Below, piece by piece: positions 18,120 to 27,035 of a stretch of DNA of 64,000 nt; positions within the stretch are counted from its first letter, which is position 1, and every line of letters starts with the position of its first letter. The notes under the pieces were generated by a model. That model worked only from the letters and a program-made list of their open reading frames with translations, was not told where the DNA came from and searched no databases. The stretch comes from Acidobacteriota bacterium (GTDB taxonomy: Bacteria > Acidobacteriota > Thermoanaerobaculia > Thermoanaerobaculales > Thermoanaerobaculaceae): the NCBI GenBank assembly GCA_003133645.1, contig PKYI01000101.1:48430-112429 (forward strand). Direction: 5' to 3'. Both the position numbers and the translations under genes were made by a program.

Positions 18120-18909
18120 GCAGGCGCGCGCGTCCGGCTTCAACGGGTTCCTCGAAGCGATCGGCCGGAAGAGCCTGGAGCTTTTCGAGGAGGTCGGCCG
18201 GTTCTTCTACATCCTCCACGCCACGATTTACTGGACGTTTCGCCGCCCGTTCGACGCCCGGGAGTGGTTGCGTCAGATGGTCCGAGTCGGGGTCGATTCC
18301 CTCCCGGTCGTGGGCCTGACCTCCATGTTCACCGGGATGGTGATGGCGTTGCAGACGTACCGCGGTTTCGAGCGTTTCCACGCCGAGGGCTTCGTGGCGT
18401 CGGTGGTCTCCCTGTCGCTGACGCGCGAGCTGGCGCCGGTGCTCGCCTCGCTGATGATCGCCGGGCGCGTCGGCTCGTCGCTCGCGGCGGAGCTGGGCAC
18501 AATGCGCGTGACCGAGCAGATCGACGCCCTGTACGCGATGGCCACCGAGCCGATCCAGTACTTGGTGGTGCCCAGGGTGGGGGCCACGACGGTGATGCTG
18601 CCGCCGCTCGTCGCGATCGCGAACGGGCTCGGCATCTTCGGCGGCTACGCCATCTCGGTCGCGCTCATGGGCGCGAACCCCGTTACCTACTGGGAGAAGA
18701 CGTTCCAGTTCCTGGACATGAACGACGTCTCGTCCGGGCTGATCAAGGCCGCCGTCTTCGGCCTCATCCTGTCGGTGACCGGGTGCAGCAAAGGGTTCTT
18801 CACGACCGGCGGCGCCGAAGGCGTTGGCCGGGCAACGACCAGCGCGGTCGTGATGGGCTCGGTCGTGATCCTGGTGTCGGACTTCTTCCTCACGAAGATC
18901 CTCTTCTGA
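18109..18909 (+). CDS. mlaE: MlaE-type ABC transporter permease
   Basis: MCE-associated permease family; LTRELAPVLASLMIAGRVGSSLAAELGTMRVTEQIDAL; overlaps the dnaB 3' end by 11 nt. Confidence 0.92.
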   Translation: MNGEQARASGFNGFLEAIGRKSLELFEEVGRFFYILHATIYWTFRRPFDAREWLRQMVRVGVDSLPVVGLTSMFTGMVMALQTYRGFERFHAEGFVASVVSLSLTRELAPVLASLMIAGRVGSSLAAELGTMRVTEQIDALYAMATEPIQYLVVPRVGATTVMLPPLVAIANGLGIFGGYAISVALMGANPVTYWEKTFQFLDMNDVSSGLIKAAVFGLILSVTGCSKGFFTTGGAEGVGRATTSAVVMGSVVILVSDFFLTKILF

Positions 18910-18925
18910 GCGCAGGGGGGCGGCG

Positions 18926-19726
18926 ATGGCGGCTGGTGAACCGGGGGATCGCATGGTGGCAACCGCGGCGCAGGCGCGCCCGAAGATCGCCGTCATCGAC
19001 CTCTGGAAGAGCTTTGCGGGCCACGAGGTGCTGCGCGGCATCAACCTCGAGGTCCCGGCCGGCGAGTCGCTCGTGATCGTGGGCGGCTCGGGCGCGGGCA
19101 AGAGCGTGCTCCTCAAACACCTTATCGGGCTCATCCCGCCGGAGCGCGGGCACGTCATCATCGACGGCGACGACCTCACCAACTGCGAGCCGGCCCATTG
19201 CCTCGAGATCCGCCGCAAGTTCGGCATGTCGTTCCAGGAAGGGGCGCTGTTCGATTCGATGACCGTATTCGAGAACATCGCGTTCCCGCTGCGGCGCCAC
19301 ACGCGCTCGAGCGAGGGGGAGATCGCGGCGCGGGTGCGCGAGTGCCTGGCGCTCGTCCACCTCGACAAAATCGAGAACAAGGCCACGAGCGAACTTTCCG
19401 GTGGCATGCGGCGCCGGGTCGGGTTCGCGCGCGCCATCGCGCTGCAGCCCGAAATCCTGCTCTTCGACGAGCCTGACACCGGCCTCGACCCGATCACGTC
19501 GGCGGTCATCGACGCCGTGATCGTGGAGATGCGCGAGCAGCTCGACGTCACCATGGTCACGATCACCCACAACATGCAGTCGGCGTTCCGCATCGCCGAC
19601 CGCATCGCCATGCTCCGGAACGGGCAGATTACGGCCGTCGCCCAGCCGGACGTCTTTCGCTCCCTGGCGGACCCTTACATCCAGAAGTTCCTCGCGGGCG
19701 AGCCGCTGGAGGAGGAGGTGGCATGA
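18926..19726 (+). CDS. mlaF: MlaF-type ABC transporter ATP-binding protein
   Basis: Walker A GGSGAGKSVLLKH; signature LSGGMRRRVGFARAIALQPEILLFDEPDTGLDPI. Confidence 0.92.
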   Translation: MAAGEPGDRMVATAAQARPKIAVIDLWKSFAGHEVLRGINLEVPAGESLVIVGGSGAGKSVLLKHLIGLIPPERGHVIIDGDDLTNCEPAHCLEIRRKFGMSFQEGALFDSMTVFENIAFPLRRHTRSSEGEIAARVRECLALVHLDKIENKATSELSGGMRRRVGFARAIALQPEILLFDEPDTGLDPITSAVIDAVIVEMREQLDVTMVTITHNMQSAFRIADRIAMLRNGQITAVAQPDVFRSLADPYIQKFLAGEPLEEEVA

Positions 19727-21228
19727 GTCACACCGCACGCGTCGGAGTTTTCATGCTGGCCGCCCTGGTCATCCTGGGCGTGTTCATCGTCAAGATCGAG
19801 GAGATTCCGATCGGCACCAGGGGCGGCCGCTTCCGGGTGAAGGCCGTCTTCCCCTCGGTCGCCGGTCTCGACGAGAAGAGCGCCGTCCGCATCGCCGGCG
19901 TCCGCGTCGGGATCGTCGAGAGCATCAAGCTCCAGGGCGATCGCGCGCTGGCGACACTGGCGCTCGATCGCGACGTCGTCCTGCACGAAGGGGCGCGCGC
20001 CGAGGTGACCAGCCTCGGCATGCTCGGCGACAAGTACGTCGAACTCTCCCCCGGCTCGCCTTCCGGCCCGGTGCTTCCCGCCGGCGCAACGCTCAACGGC
20101 ACGAGCCCGATCGGTTTCGACGAGGCCCTCAAGAGCTTCAACTCGGCATTCTCGAACATCGACGCCGTCGCCGGTTCGCTGCGCGGCTCGCTCGCCAGCC
20201 CGGAGGGTGAGAAGCGGCTCAACGAGATCATGGAGAACATCCGCCAGCTCACGGCCTCGGTCCGCGACCTCGTGCAGGCGAACCGCACCAACGTCGATGC
20301 CACGATGGCCAACGTCCGGGACTTCTCCGAGACGCTGAAGACCGAACTGCCCCGCCTGGCCGACAAGCTCGCCGCATTCGCGGACCACCTCGACGCCCTG
20401 GTGGCCGAGAACCGCGGCAACGTCGACGCCTCGATCGCCAACGTCAAGCAGGTCACGGCCGAGATGCGGGTCACGGTGGACAACATCAACAAGATCACCG
20501 GGAAGATCGCCTCCGGGCAGGGCTCGGTCGGCAAGCTGATCAACGACGACGCCACGGTCGACAACCTCAACTCGACGCTGACCTCGGCCCGCGGCGCCGC
20601 CGACTCGCTGAAGAACACGCTCGGGCGGGCCGAGCGCTGGCACCTCGACATGAACATGCGCGCCGAGGCGCTGCCGGGCCTGACCAAGAACCGTGCTCTC
20701 GGCGTGCTGTACAACTCCCGCAGCGCGTTCGGGTTCGACCTGCACACCACGGCCGAGCGTTTCTACCGCCTCGAGCTCGTGGACTCGCCCGTCGGGCGCG
20801 TGAACAACTACACGCAGACGATCACGACGATCTCCCCGGACGGCCACTCGGAGACCTCGATCCAGGAAACCCAGCGGATCTCCGACAACAACACCTTCAA
20901 CGCCCAGGTCGGGTTCGAGTACAAAGGCTACACCTTCCGGGCTGGACTGTTCGAGTCGCGCGGCGGGGTCGGCGTAGATCGGGCGCTCCTCGACCACCGG
21001 CTGAACCTGACGCTCGAGGCGTACGACTTCAGCCGCGACGTCAAGCCACCGCACATCCGCTTCGAGACGCGCTACTTCCTCACCCGCAACCTGTTCGCCT
21101 ACGCGGGCCTGGACGACCCGGTGTGGGCGCAGCAGCGCTCGGTGCTGTTCGGCGGCGGCGTCACCTGGCGCGACGAGGACATCAAGTACCTGCTCGGTAC
21201 GGTTTCGTCCATGGGATCAGGCAAATAG
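19723..21228 (+). CDS. mlaD: MCE/MlaD family protein with long C-terminal extension
   Basis: GRFRVKAVFPSVAGLDEKSAVRIAGVRVGIVESI MCE fold; helical repeats NRTNVDATMANV / NRGNVDASIANV; about 170-aa aromatic-rich beta-like C-terminus. Confidence 0.88.
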   Translation: MSHTARVGVFMLAALVILGVFIVKIEEIPIGTRGGRFRVKAVFPSVAGLDEKSAVRIAGVRVGIVESIKLQGDRALATLALDRDVVLHEGARAEVTSLGMLGDKYVELSPGSPSGPVLPAGATLNGTSPIGFDEALKSFNSAFSNIDAVAGSLRGSLASPEGEKRLNEIMENIRQLTASVRDLVQANRTNVDATMANVRDFSETLKTELPRLADKLAAFADHLDALVAENRGNVDASIANVKQVTAEMRVTVDNINKITGKIASGQGSVGKLINDDATVDNLNSTLTSARGAADSLKNTLGRAERWHLDMNMRAEALPGLTKNRALGVLYNSRSAFGFDLHTTAERFYRLELVDSPVGRVNNYTQTITTISPDGHSETSIQETQRISDNNTFNAQVGFEYKGYTFRAGLFESRGGVGVDRALLDHRLNLTLEAYDFSRDVKPPHIRFETRYFLTRNLFAYAGLDDPVWAQQRSVLFGGGVTWRDEDIKYLLGTVSSMGSGK

Positions 21229-21230
21229 CC

Positions 21231-22586
21231 GTGGGACGCGAGCCGGCCGTCTTCGAGTGCACCGCGTGCGGTCAGCGCTCGCAGAAGTGGCTGGGCCGGT
21301 GCCCGGGGTGCGGCGGCTGGAACACCTTCGAGCAGGTCCCCGGGGAACTGCGCCATGAGGTGTGGGCCCGCGGCGCGGCGGTGGAGCCGGTCCCGCTCTC
21401 GGCCGCCGAGCTCTCCGACGCGCCCCGGGTGGCCACCGGCATCGCCGGCCTCGACCGCGTCCTCGGCGGCGGGCTGGTCCCCGGCAGCGTCGTCCTCGTC
21501 GCCGGCGAGCCGGGCGTCGGCAAGTCCACCCTGCTCCTGCAAGCGGCGACGCGGCGGCCGGAGCTGGGCCGCGTCCTCTACGTGAGCGCCGAGGAATCGG
21601 CGCAGCAGGTCGCGCTCCGCGCCCACCGCCTCGGGTGCGTGCAGGACACCGTCCTCCTCCTCGCCGAGCCGTCGGTCGAGGCGGCCGTCGCCGCCGCGCG
21701 CCGGCTGCGGCCGGCGCTCGTCATCGTGGACTCGGTGCAGACGATGTACTCGGAACGCGTGCCGGCGGTTTCGGGGAGCGTGACTCAGGTCCGCGAGGTC
21801 GCCGGCCAACTCCTCGAACTCGCCAAGCGCGACGGGCCTCCCGTGATCCTCGTCGGCCACGTGACCAAGGAGGGAATGGTCGCCGGCCCGAAGGCGCTCG
21901 AACACCTGGTCGATGCGGTGCTCGAGTTCTCCGGCAGTCCCAACCACCCGCACCGGATCCTGCGCTCGACGAAGAACCGGTTCGGGTCGGCGCTCGAACT
22001 CGCGTTGTTCGCGATGAGCGACGCCGGCCTCGAGGAGATCGTCAGCCCCTCCGCCGTCCTGCTCGCGGACCGGCGGCCTGGAGCGCCCGGCTCGGCCGTG
22101 GCGGTCGTCCTCGAGGGCTCGACCCCCCTCCTGGTCGAAGTCCAGGCGCTCGTCTCGCGTTCCGGACTCACCAACCCGCGGCGCGTGGCGCAGGGCGTGG
22201 ACCCCGGACGTCTTGCGCTCCTGCTCGCCGTGCTCGAGAAGCGGGCCGGCGGCCGGTTCGGCGACCGTGACGTCTTCGTCAACCTCGTTGGTGGCGTGAG
22301 CGTCGAGGAGCCGGCGCTCGACGTCGCGGTCGCGGCCGCGGTGATCTCCTCCGCGGCGGACTGTCCCCTCCCCGACGATCTGGCGTTCTTCGGCGAGGTC
22401 GGCCTGCTCGGCGAGATCCGCGCGGTCAGCCGCCCCGCCGAACGGCTGCGGGAGGCGCGCACCCTCGGGTTCACCCGCTGTGCCGTTCCCGCGTCGGTGC
22501 AATCCGCCGGCGACACCGAGATTTCACTCCTCCCCCTCGGCGACGTTCGCGAGCTCGGCCGCCTGCTGCAAGCGCTAGAATCGTAA
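21231..22586 (+). CDS. radA: DNA repair protein RadA
   Basis: FECTACGQRSQKWLGRCPGCGGWNTFEQV; GEPGVGKSTLLLQ; KNRFGS motif; C-terminal Lon-like domain. Confidence 0.95.
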   Translation: MGREPAVFECTACGQRSQKWLGRCPGCGGWNTFEQVPGELRHEVWARGAAVEPVPLSAAELSDAPRVATGIAGLDRVLGGGLVPGSVVLVAGEPGVGKSTLLLQAATRRPELGRVLYVSAEESAQQVALRAHRLGCVQDTVLLLAEPSVEAAVAAARRLRPALVIVDSVQTMYSERVPAVSGSVTQVREVAGQLLELAKRDGPPVILVGHVTKEGMVAGPKALEHLVDAVLEFSGSPNHPHRILRSTKNRFGSALELALFAMSDAGLEEIVSPSAVLLADRRPGAPGSAVAVVLEGSTPLLVEVQALVSRSGLTNPRRVAQGVDPGRLALLLAVLEKRAGGRFGDRDVFVNLVGGVSVEEPALDVAVAAAVISSAADCPLPDDLAFFGEVGLLGEIRAVSRPAERLREARTLGFTRCAVPASVQSAGDTEISLLPLGDVRELGRLLQALES

Positions 22587-22599
22587 CAGGAACGTTGTC

Positions 22600-24678
22600 G
22601 TGACCGAGGGAGACCGTGCCGCCGCAGTCGTGCGCCTGTTCAGCGATGTGGAAGCGTTGCGACGGGCGTTGCGCCTGTACCCGCCGTCACACCCCTCGCT
22701 GCAGCCCGCCCGGGCCAGGTTGCGCGAGCGGGCGCTCACCCTTGCGGAGCCCGGCGAGGTCGCGACCGCCTCGTTCGGGCCGGATCGCCTGTTCTGGGCC
22801 GGCGAAGAAGTCGCCATGCCGGCGACGGTTCCTGCCGCGCGCCTGGTCCGCACGCTCTTCCATCTCGGCCTCGCGGCGATTCACCTCTCCTTTCCGGAGG
22901 CCGCCGACGGCGTCGTCGAGCTCGCCGACCGCCTCGCCGCGCTCAACGATCCCCCGGGAGAGGCGGACCGCGTCAGGCTGCTCGGCGGGGCCGCGCCTGC
23001 CGGCGTCGAGTTCGTACCGATCGACCTCTCGGGCGTGCAGCTCCTCGATTCCGACCACGTGCGCGACGAGAGGGGTTCGCGTCCGGTCTGGGCGGAACTC
23101 GCCCGCCGCCTGGCTCGTGATGGCGCGTTCGCCGCCGTCGGCAAGATCCATCAGGGCGAGTTGAAGCCGGGCACGGTCGCGGACCTGCTGACGGCGGCCT
23201 CCGACCCCGAGACGCTGTTCGACCACCTCTTCATCCAGCTTGCCGAAATCGCCCGCGCCCCCGCCCTGGACCGACGGCCCGCGGCGCTCGCCGAGGTGCG
23301 GGAGTTCTTCGCTGAGCTAATCAGCCTGCTCGACCACGACCGCCGGAGGCTTGCGGTCGTGACCGGCCTCCGCCACCTGCCGCTTGCCAACCCCGACGAC
23401 CCCTGGGTGGCGGGTGAGCTCCTGCTCGACGCCATCGAGCGCATGCTGCTGGAGAACCTCCCGGTGCCGGAGGTGGTGCAAAGGGTCCTCCATCGCATGG
23501 CGGCGCCTCTCTCCGATCAACCAGCGGGCGTACCGGGGGATCTGGCCGGCCGCGCGCGGCATCTCCTCGCCCGACTCCCGGTCAGCTCCCCGGACACCCG
23601 GGACGAGGAGGAGGTGCGGCCGGGCGTGGACTGGAGAGGCTCCGCGCACGCGCAGGAACTCGTCGCGGAACTCGGCGACGAGCGGCTGCGCCTGCACCTC
23701 ATCCGCCTGCTCCAGGAAACGATCATGCTCTGGCCCGACTCCCCGATCGCGGAAAGCTCCGCAATCAGGCTTGCCGAGGAGTTCGCCACCGCCCTTGACG
23801 TCGGCGACCTCGAGACTGCCGTCCGCCTCGCCCCGCTCCTGGGGGCCATCCGCAGCGCCAAGGCTCATCAGGCGATCAGGGAGAACGGTGTGCCGGCCGC
23901 GGTGCGGGCGTTCAAGACACTCGAGAAGAGCCACCACCCGGACCTCACGGCGCTCCTCATCGCCCTCGGCGAGCCGGCGCTACCGGCGGTCCTGGAGGCG
24001 CTCGGGGAGGAAGACAGCCTCGCCGTCAGGAAGCGCCTCCTGGAGGTCGTCGCCCGTCAGGGACGCCGCGCGCTCCCATACGTCCAGCCGATGCTCGACG
24101 ATCCGCGCTGGTACGTCGTTCGCAACGCGGTGTTCCTTCTCCGCCGGCTCGGCGGGCCGGATGTGTCGGCCCTGCTCAAGTCCCGGATTGAGGGTGCGCC
24201 GCCAAAGGTGGTGCGCGAGATCCTCAAGGCGCTGGTCGAGCTCCAGGATCCGGATTGGTTCAAACTGCTCCTGCAGACCATCGACTCGGCCGACGACGAG
24301 AGACGGCGGGTGGGCATCGACGTCGCCTCCCGGATCCGCCACCCCGACGTGGTCGGCGCCCTCGTGCGCCGCCTGCGGGAGAACATAGGCAACCGCCTAC
24401 GCGAGCCGGCGAGCCTTGATCTCATCCGTGCCCTTGGCCGGCTGCGCGACCCGGCGGCGCTCGATATCCTGCGCGAGATCCTGACCTTGAAGCAGTGGCG
24501 CTACCCGTTCCCGCTGACCGAGCCCCGACGCGAGGCGGCGGCGTCGATCGCGCGCCTCGAGGGTGCGGAGGCCAGCCGGCTTGCCGCCGCCCTCGCGCGC
24601 GGCCGCGACGGCGACGTCGCCGAGGCGGCGCGCGGGGCGCTGCGTGCCCAGCCGGAGGAGAAGGAGGACGAGGAGTGA
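22600..24678 (+). CDS. HEAT-repeat domain protein with N-terminal module shared with the next gene
   Basis: HEAT-like helical repeats (LLEVVARQGRRALPYVQPMLDDPRWYVVRNAVFLLRRLGG...); GTG start. Confidence 0.75.
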   Translation: MTEGDRAAAVVRLFSDVEALRRALRLYPPSHPSLQPARARLRERALTLAEPGEVATASFGPDRLFWAGEEVAMPATVPAARLVRTLFHLGLAAIHLSFPEAADGVVELADRLAALNDPPGEADRVRLLGGAAPAGVEFVPIDLSGVQLLDSDHVRDERGSRPVWAELARRLARDGAFAAVGKIHQGELKPGTVADLLTAASDPETLFDHLFIQLAEIARAPALDRRPAALAEVREFFAELISLLDHDRRRLAVVTGLRHLPLANPDDPWVAGELLLDAIERMLLENLPVPEVVQRVLHRMAAPLSDQPAGVPGDLAGRARHLLARLPVSSPDTRDEEEVRPGVDWRGSAHAQELVAELGDERLRLHLIRLLQETIMLWPDSPIAESSAIRLAEEFATALDVGDLETAVRLAPLLGAIRSAKAHQAIRENGVPAAVRAFKTLEKSHHPDLTALLIALGEPALPAVLEALGEEDSLAVRKRLLEVVARQGRRALPYVQPMLDDPRWYVVRNAVFLLRRLGGPDVSALLKSRIEGAPPKVVREILKALVELQDPDWFKLLLQTIDSADDERRRVGIDVASRIRHPDVVGALVRRLRENIGNRLREPASLDLIRALGRLRDPAALDILREILTLKQWRYPFPLTEPRREAAASIARLEGAEASRLAAALARGRDGDVAEAARGALRAQPEEKEDEE

Positions 24679-25841
24679 GCGCGCGTACCGAGTGGGAGTT
24701 GCAGGTCGACCGCGTCCTCGGCGATCTCGCCGGCGGCGCCACGGCTGTCGGCCTGTACGGCGCCACGCACCCCCGGGCAGCCGAGGCCGTACAGCGGATC
24801 TCCCTGCAGCTCGCCAAGCTCCTTGCCACCGAGCCTGAACTCGCATTCGTCCTCCTCGGCGAGGAGTTGTTCGTGCAGGGGCGTCCGTTCACCCGCGTCT
24901 CCCGGCACTCCGGATCGCTCATCCGCCGGTTCCGCCGCCGGGAGATCGAGCACGCCACGATCCGCGCCGGCGTGTCCCAGGAGGAGATTCACGGCTTTCT
25001 GGAGGACCTGGCGCGGACGGACGAGGCGGCCGTGCAGTCCCGGCCCCACATTCAGGTCGGGCGGGTCGAGCTCTCCGACCGCGAGCTGGGGGGCCCGGAC
25101 GCCTCGGCCGGCGGCGCGCAGGGGCGCAAGCTGGCGACGGTCCGCGACCGCGTCGCTCTCATCCATGACGATTTCGCCCAGTTGGTGGCCGGGAACGGCG
25201 TGGCCGTCGGCGACCTCGGCCGCGTGGCTCGCGCCATCCTGGACGGGCTCGAGGCCGACCCCGACCCGCTTCGTCAGTTCGCCCCCTGGGAAGGCGAGGA
25301 GCGCTGGCCAGCCGTCCACGCTCACAACGTCGCCGTCCTGAGCATGGGCCTCGCGCGCCTTGCCGGGGCGGCCGCCAGCCCTTGCGCCGACCTCGGCTTC
25401 GCGGCTCTTGTGCATGATGTCGGCAAGCTCTTCCTCCCGCCGGAGGTCTTGAGCCGGGAGCTCGCCCTCGCCGGCGACGAACTCGAGTTCATGCTCGACC
25501 ACTCGAAGATCGGCCTTGAAGTCTTGCTTGAGAACGCCCAGGTCCCGCCTCTCGCTCTTGTCGTGACGTTCGAGCACCACCTCAACTACAACGGCACCGG
25601 AACGCCGCGGCTCTCCCGGCCGCGACGGCCCCACCCGGCCGCCAGGGTCGTCACCGTCGCCGACGCGTTCGTGTGCCTGTTCACCGCGCGGGGGGGCAGG
25701 GGCCTCCTCACGCGCGAGGGGACGATCGCCTGGATCACAGAACACGCCGGCACGGCGCTCGACCCCGATTGGGCCGGCGGCCTGGAACAGGTGCTGGAGC
25801 ATCCCGCTGACGGCCGGCCCGTGGCTCAGCCGCCGGGGTAG
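24675..25841 (+). CDS. HD-domain phosphohydrolase, HD-GYP-like variant
   Basis: VHDVGKLFLPPEVL; FEHHLNYNGTGTPRLSRP...VVTVADAFVCLF; GTG start overlaps the upstream stop (GTGA). Confidence 0.8.
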   Translation: MSARTEWELQVDRVLGDLAGGATAVGLYGATHPRAAEAVQRISLQLAKLLATEPELAFVLLGEELFVQGRPFTRVSRHSGSLIRRFRRREIEHATIRAGVSQEEIHGFLEDLARTDEAAVQSRPHIQVGRVELSDRELGGPDASAGGAQGRKLATVRDRVALIHDDFAQLVAGNGVAVGDLGRVARAILDGLEADPDPLRQFAPWEGEERWPAVHAHNVAVLSMGLARLAGAAASPCADLGFAALVHDVGKLFLPPEVLSRELALAGDELEFMLDHSKIGLEVLLENAQVPPLALVVTFEHHLNYNGTGTPRLSRPRRPHPAARVVTVADAFVCLFTARGGRGLLTREGTIAWITEHAGTALDPDWAGGLEQVLEHPADGRPVAQPPG

Positions 25842-25881
25842 CAGACGGAAATCGTCCGCACCTCGACGGCGTCACGGTCCC

Positions 25882-27006
25882 CTACGCATCCGCCGGGGGC
25901 GGGGTCGCGAGCCGCTGGTACGCCTGCCACGCCGGTCCCCTCCCCTGCGCAAGCACCTTGAGGTCGGTCCCCATGCCGGTGGGCAGCAGCAGGCGCTTGA
26001 CCTCTCCGAGCGCGCCCCACTCCGTCGGGGAGAGCGGCTCACCACTCGCGACCCGGGAGGGGAGGAGCGACAGGGCGCCGTGGATCGTCAGGAACGACCC
26101 CAGCGGCCGCAGCACGCCGCGCTCCCAGCCGGCGTCGGCGGCTCCGCGCTCGAGGTCGTCGAAGTTCACGTGCGCCGTGATGTCGACCTCGCCAGGGTCG
26201 GCCAGCACGTCCTCGACGAGGGCGTGGCCGCGGTAGCCCACCAGGGAACCGCCGCGGCGCGCCCGCGGGTCGTACAGACGGCGCCCGGGATGGCCGTAGT
26301 CGAGCACAAGCGCCACGCCGCCGTGGCCGCACCAGCGCAGATTGCCGGCGTGGAGAGCGCGCGCGGCCGGGCGGATCTCGGCCACCTGACCCTCGGCGAG
26401 CGAGAGGCCGCAGTCGCCGAGGTAGGCCATGATCTCCGGCGCGCTGGGCTCGCCCAGCCTCCACTGCAACCTCCCGTGTTCGTCGGCTTCAACGAAGAAC
26501 TCCGCGAGCGCCCCGTCCTGCACCGTGATCCTGTGCACAGGAAGCGCGTCGTACAGCTCCGACGCGAACAGCAGCACGGGGCCCTCCGGCCAGCGGGCCT
26601 CGGCCAGGCTCGCCACCGCCTCCACGCCCTGGCAGCGCCCAGCCGTCCGCGCGCGCGCCCACGCCCCTGCCTCCGTCACGATCACCCGCCGGACCGACGC
26701 CGCCCGCCGTTCCCCGAGTTGCTCGAGGAACTCAGACAGGAACAACCCTTCGCCCCCGCCGAGCTCAACGAAGGTGACGGGCTCGCCGAGCTCCGTCGCG
26801 AGCTGCTGCACGAGGTTGCCGATGGTGCGGGCAAAAACCGGCGAGGCGGTCGGGGCGGTGAGGAAGTCGCCGCAGCGCCCGGCCGGACCCGGGCCGCTCC
26901 GTGGCCTGGTGTAGTAGCCCGCCTCGGGGTGGTAGAGCGCCAGCTCCATGAACCGGGCGAAGCTCACCCGCCCCCGCCGCTGCACCTCCGCCACGATCAC
27001 GTTCAT
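25882..27006 (-). CDS. Class I SAM methyltransferase, MidA/NDUFAF7 family
   Basis: FARFMELALYHPEAGYYTR; CGDFLTAPTASPVFARTIGNLVQQ; VELGGGEGLF. Confidence 0.88.
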   Translation of the reverse strand: MNVIVAEVQRRGRVSFARFMELALYHPEAGYYTRPRSGPGPAGRCGDFLTAPTASPVFARTIGNLVQQLATELGEPVTFVELGGGEGLFLSEFLEQLGERRAASVRRVIVTEAGAWARARTAGRCQGVEAVASLAEARWPEGPVLLFASELYDALPVHRITVQDGALAEFFVEADEHGRLQWRLGEPSAPEIMAYLGDCGLSLAEGQVAEIRPAARALHAGNLRWCGHGGVALVLDYGHPGRRLYDPRARRGGSLVGYRGHALVEDVLADPGEVDITAHVNFDDLERGAADAGWERGVLRPLGSFLTIHGALSLLPSRVASGEPLSPTEWGALGEVKRLLLPTGMGTDLKVLAQGRGPAWQAYQRLATPPPADA

Positions 27007-27035
27007 GAGATCAAGACTAGCACCGGGGGGTCGCC

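Noticed and set aside
20280-20460. Repeated NRTNVDATMANV / NRGNVDASIANV segments as a DNA repeat
   Set aside because: Protein-level heptad-like repeats common in MCE proteins; nucleotide sequence is not a long perfect repeat.
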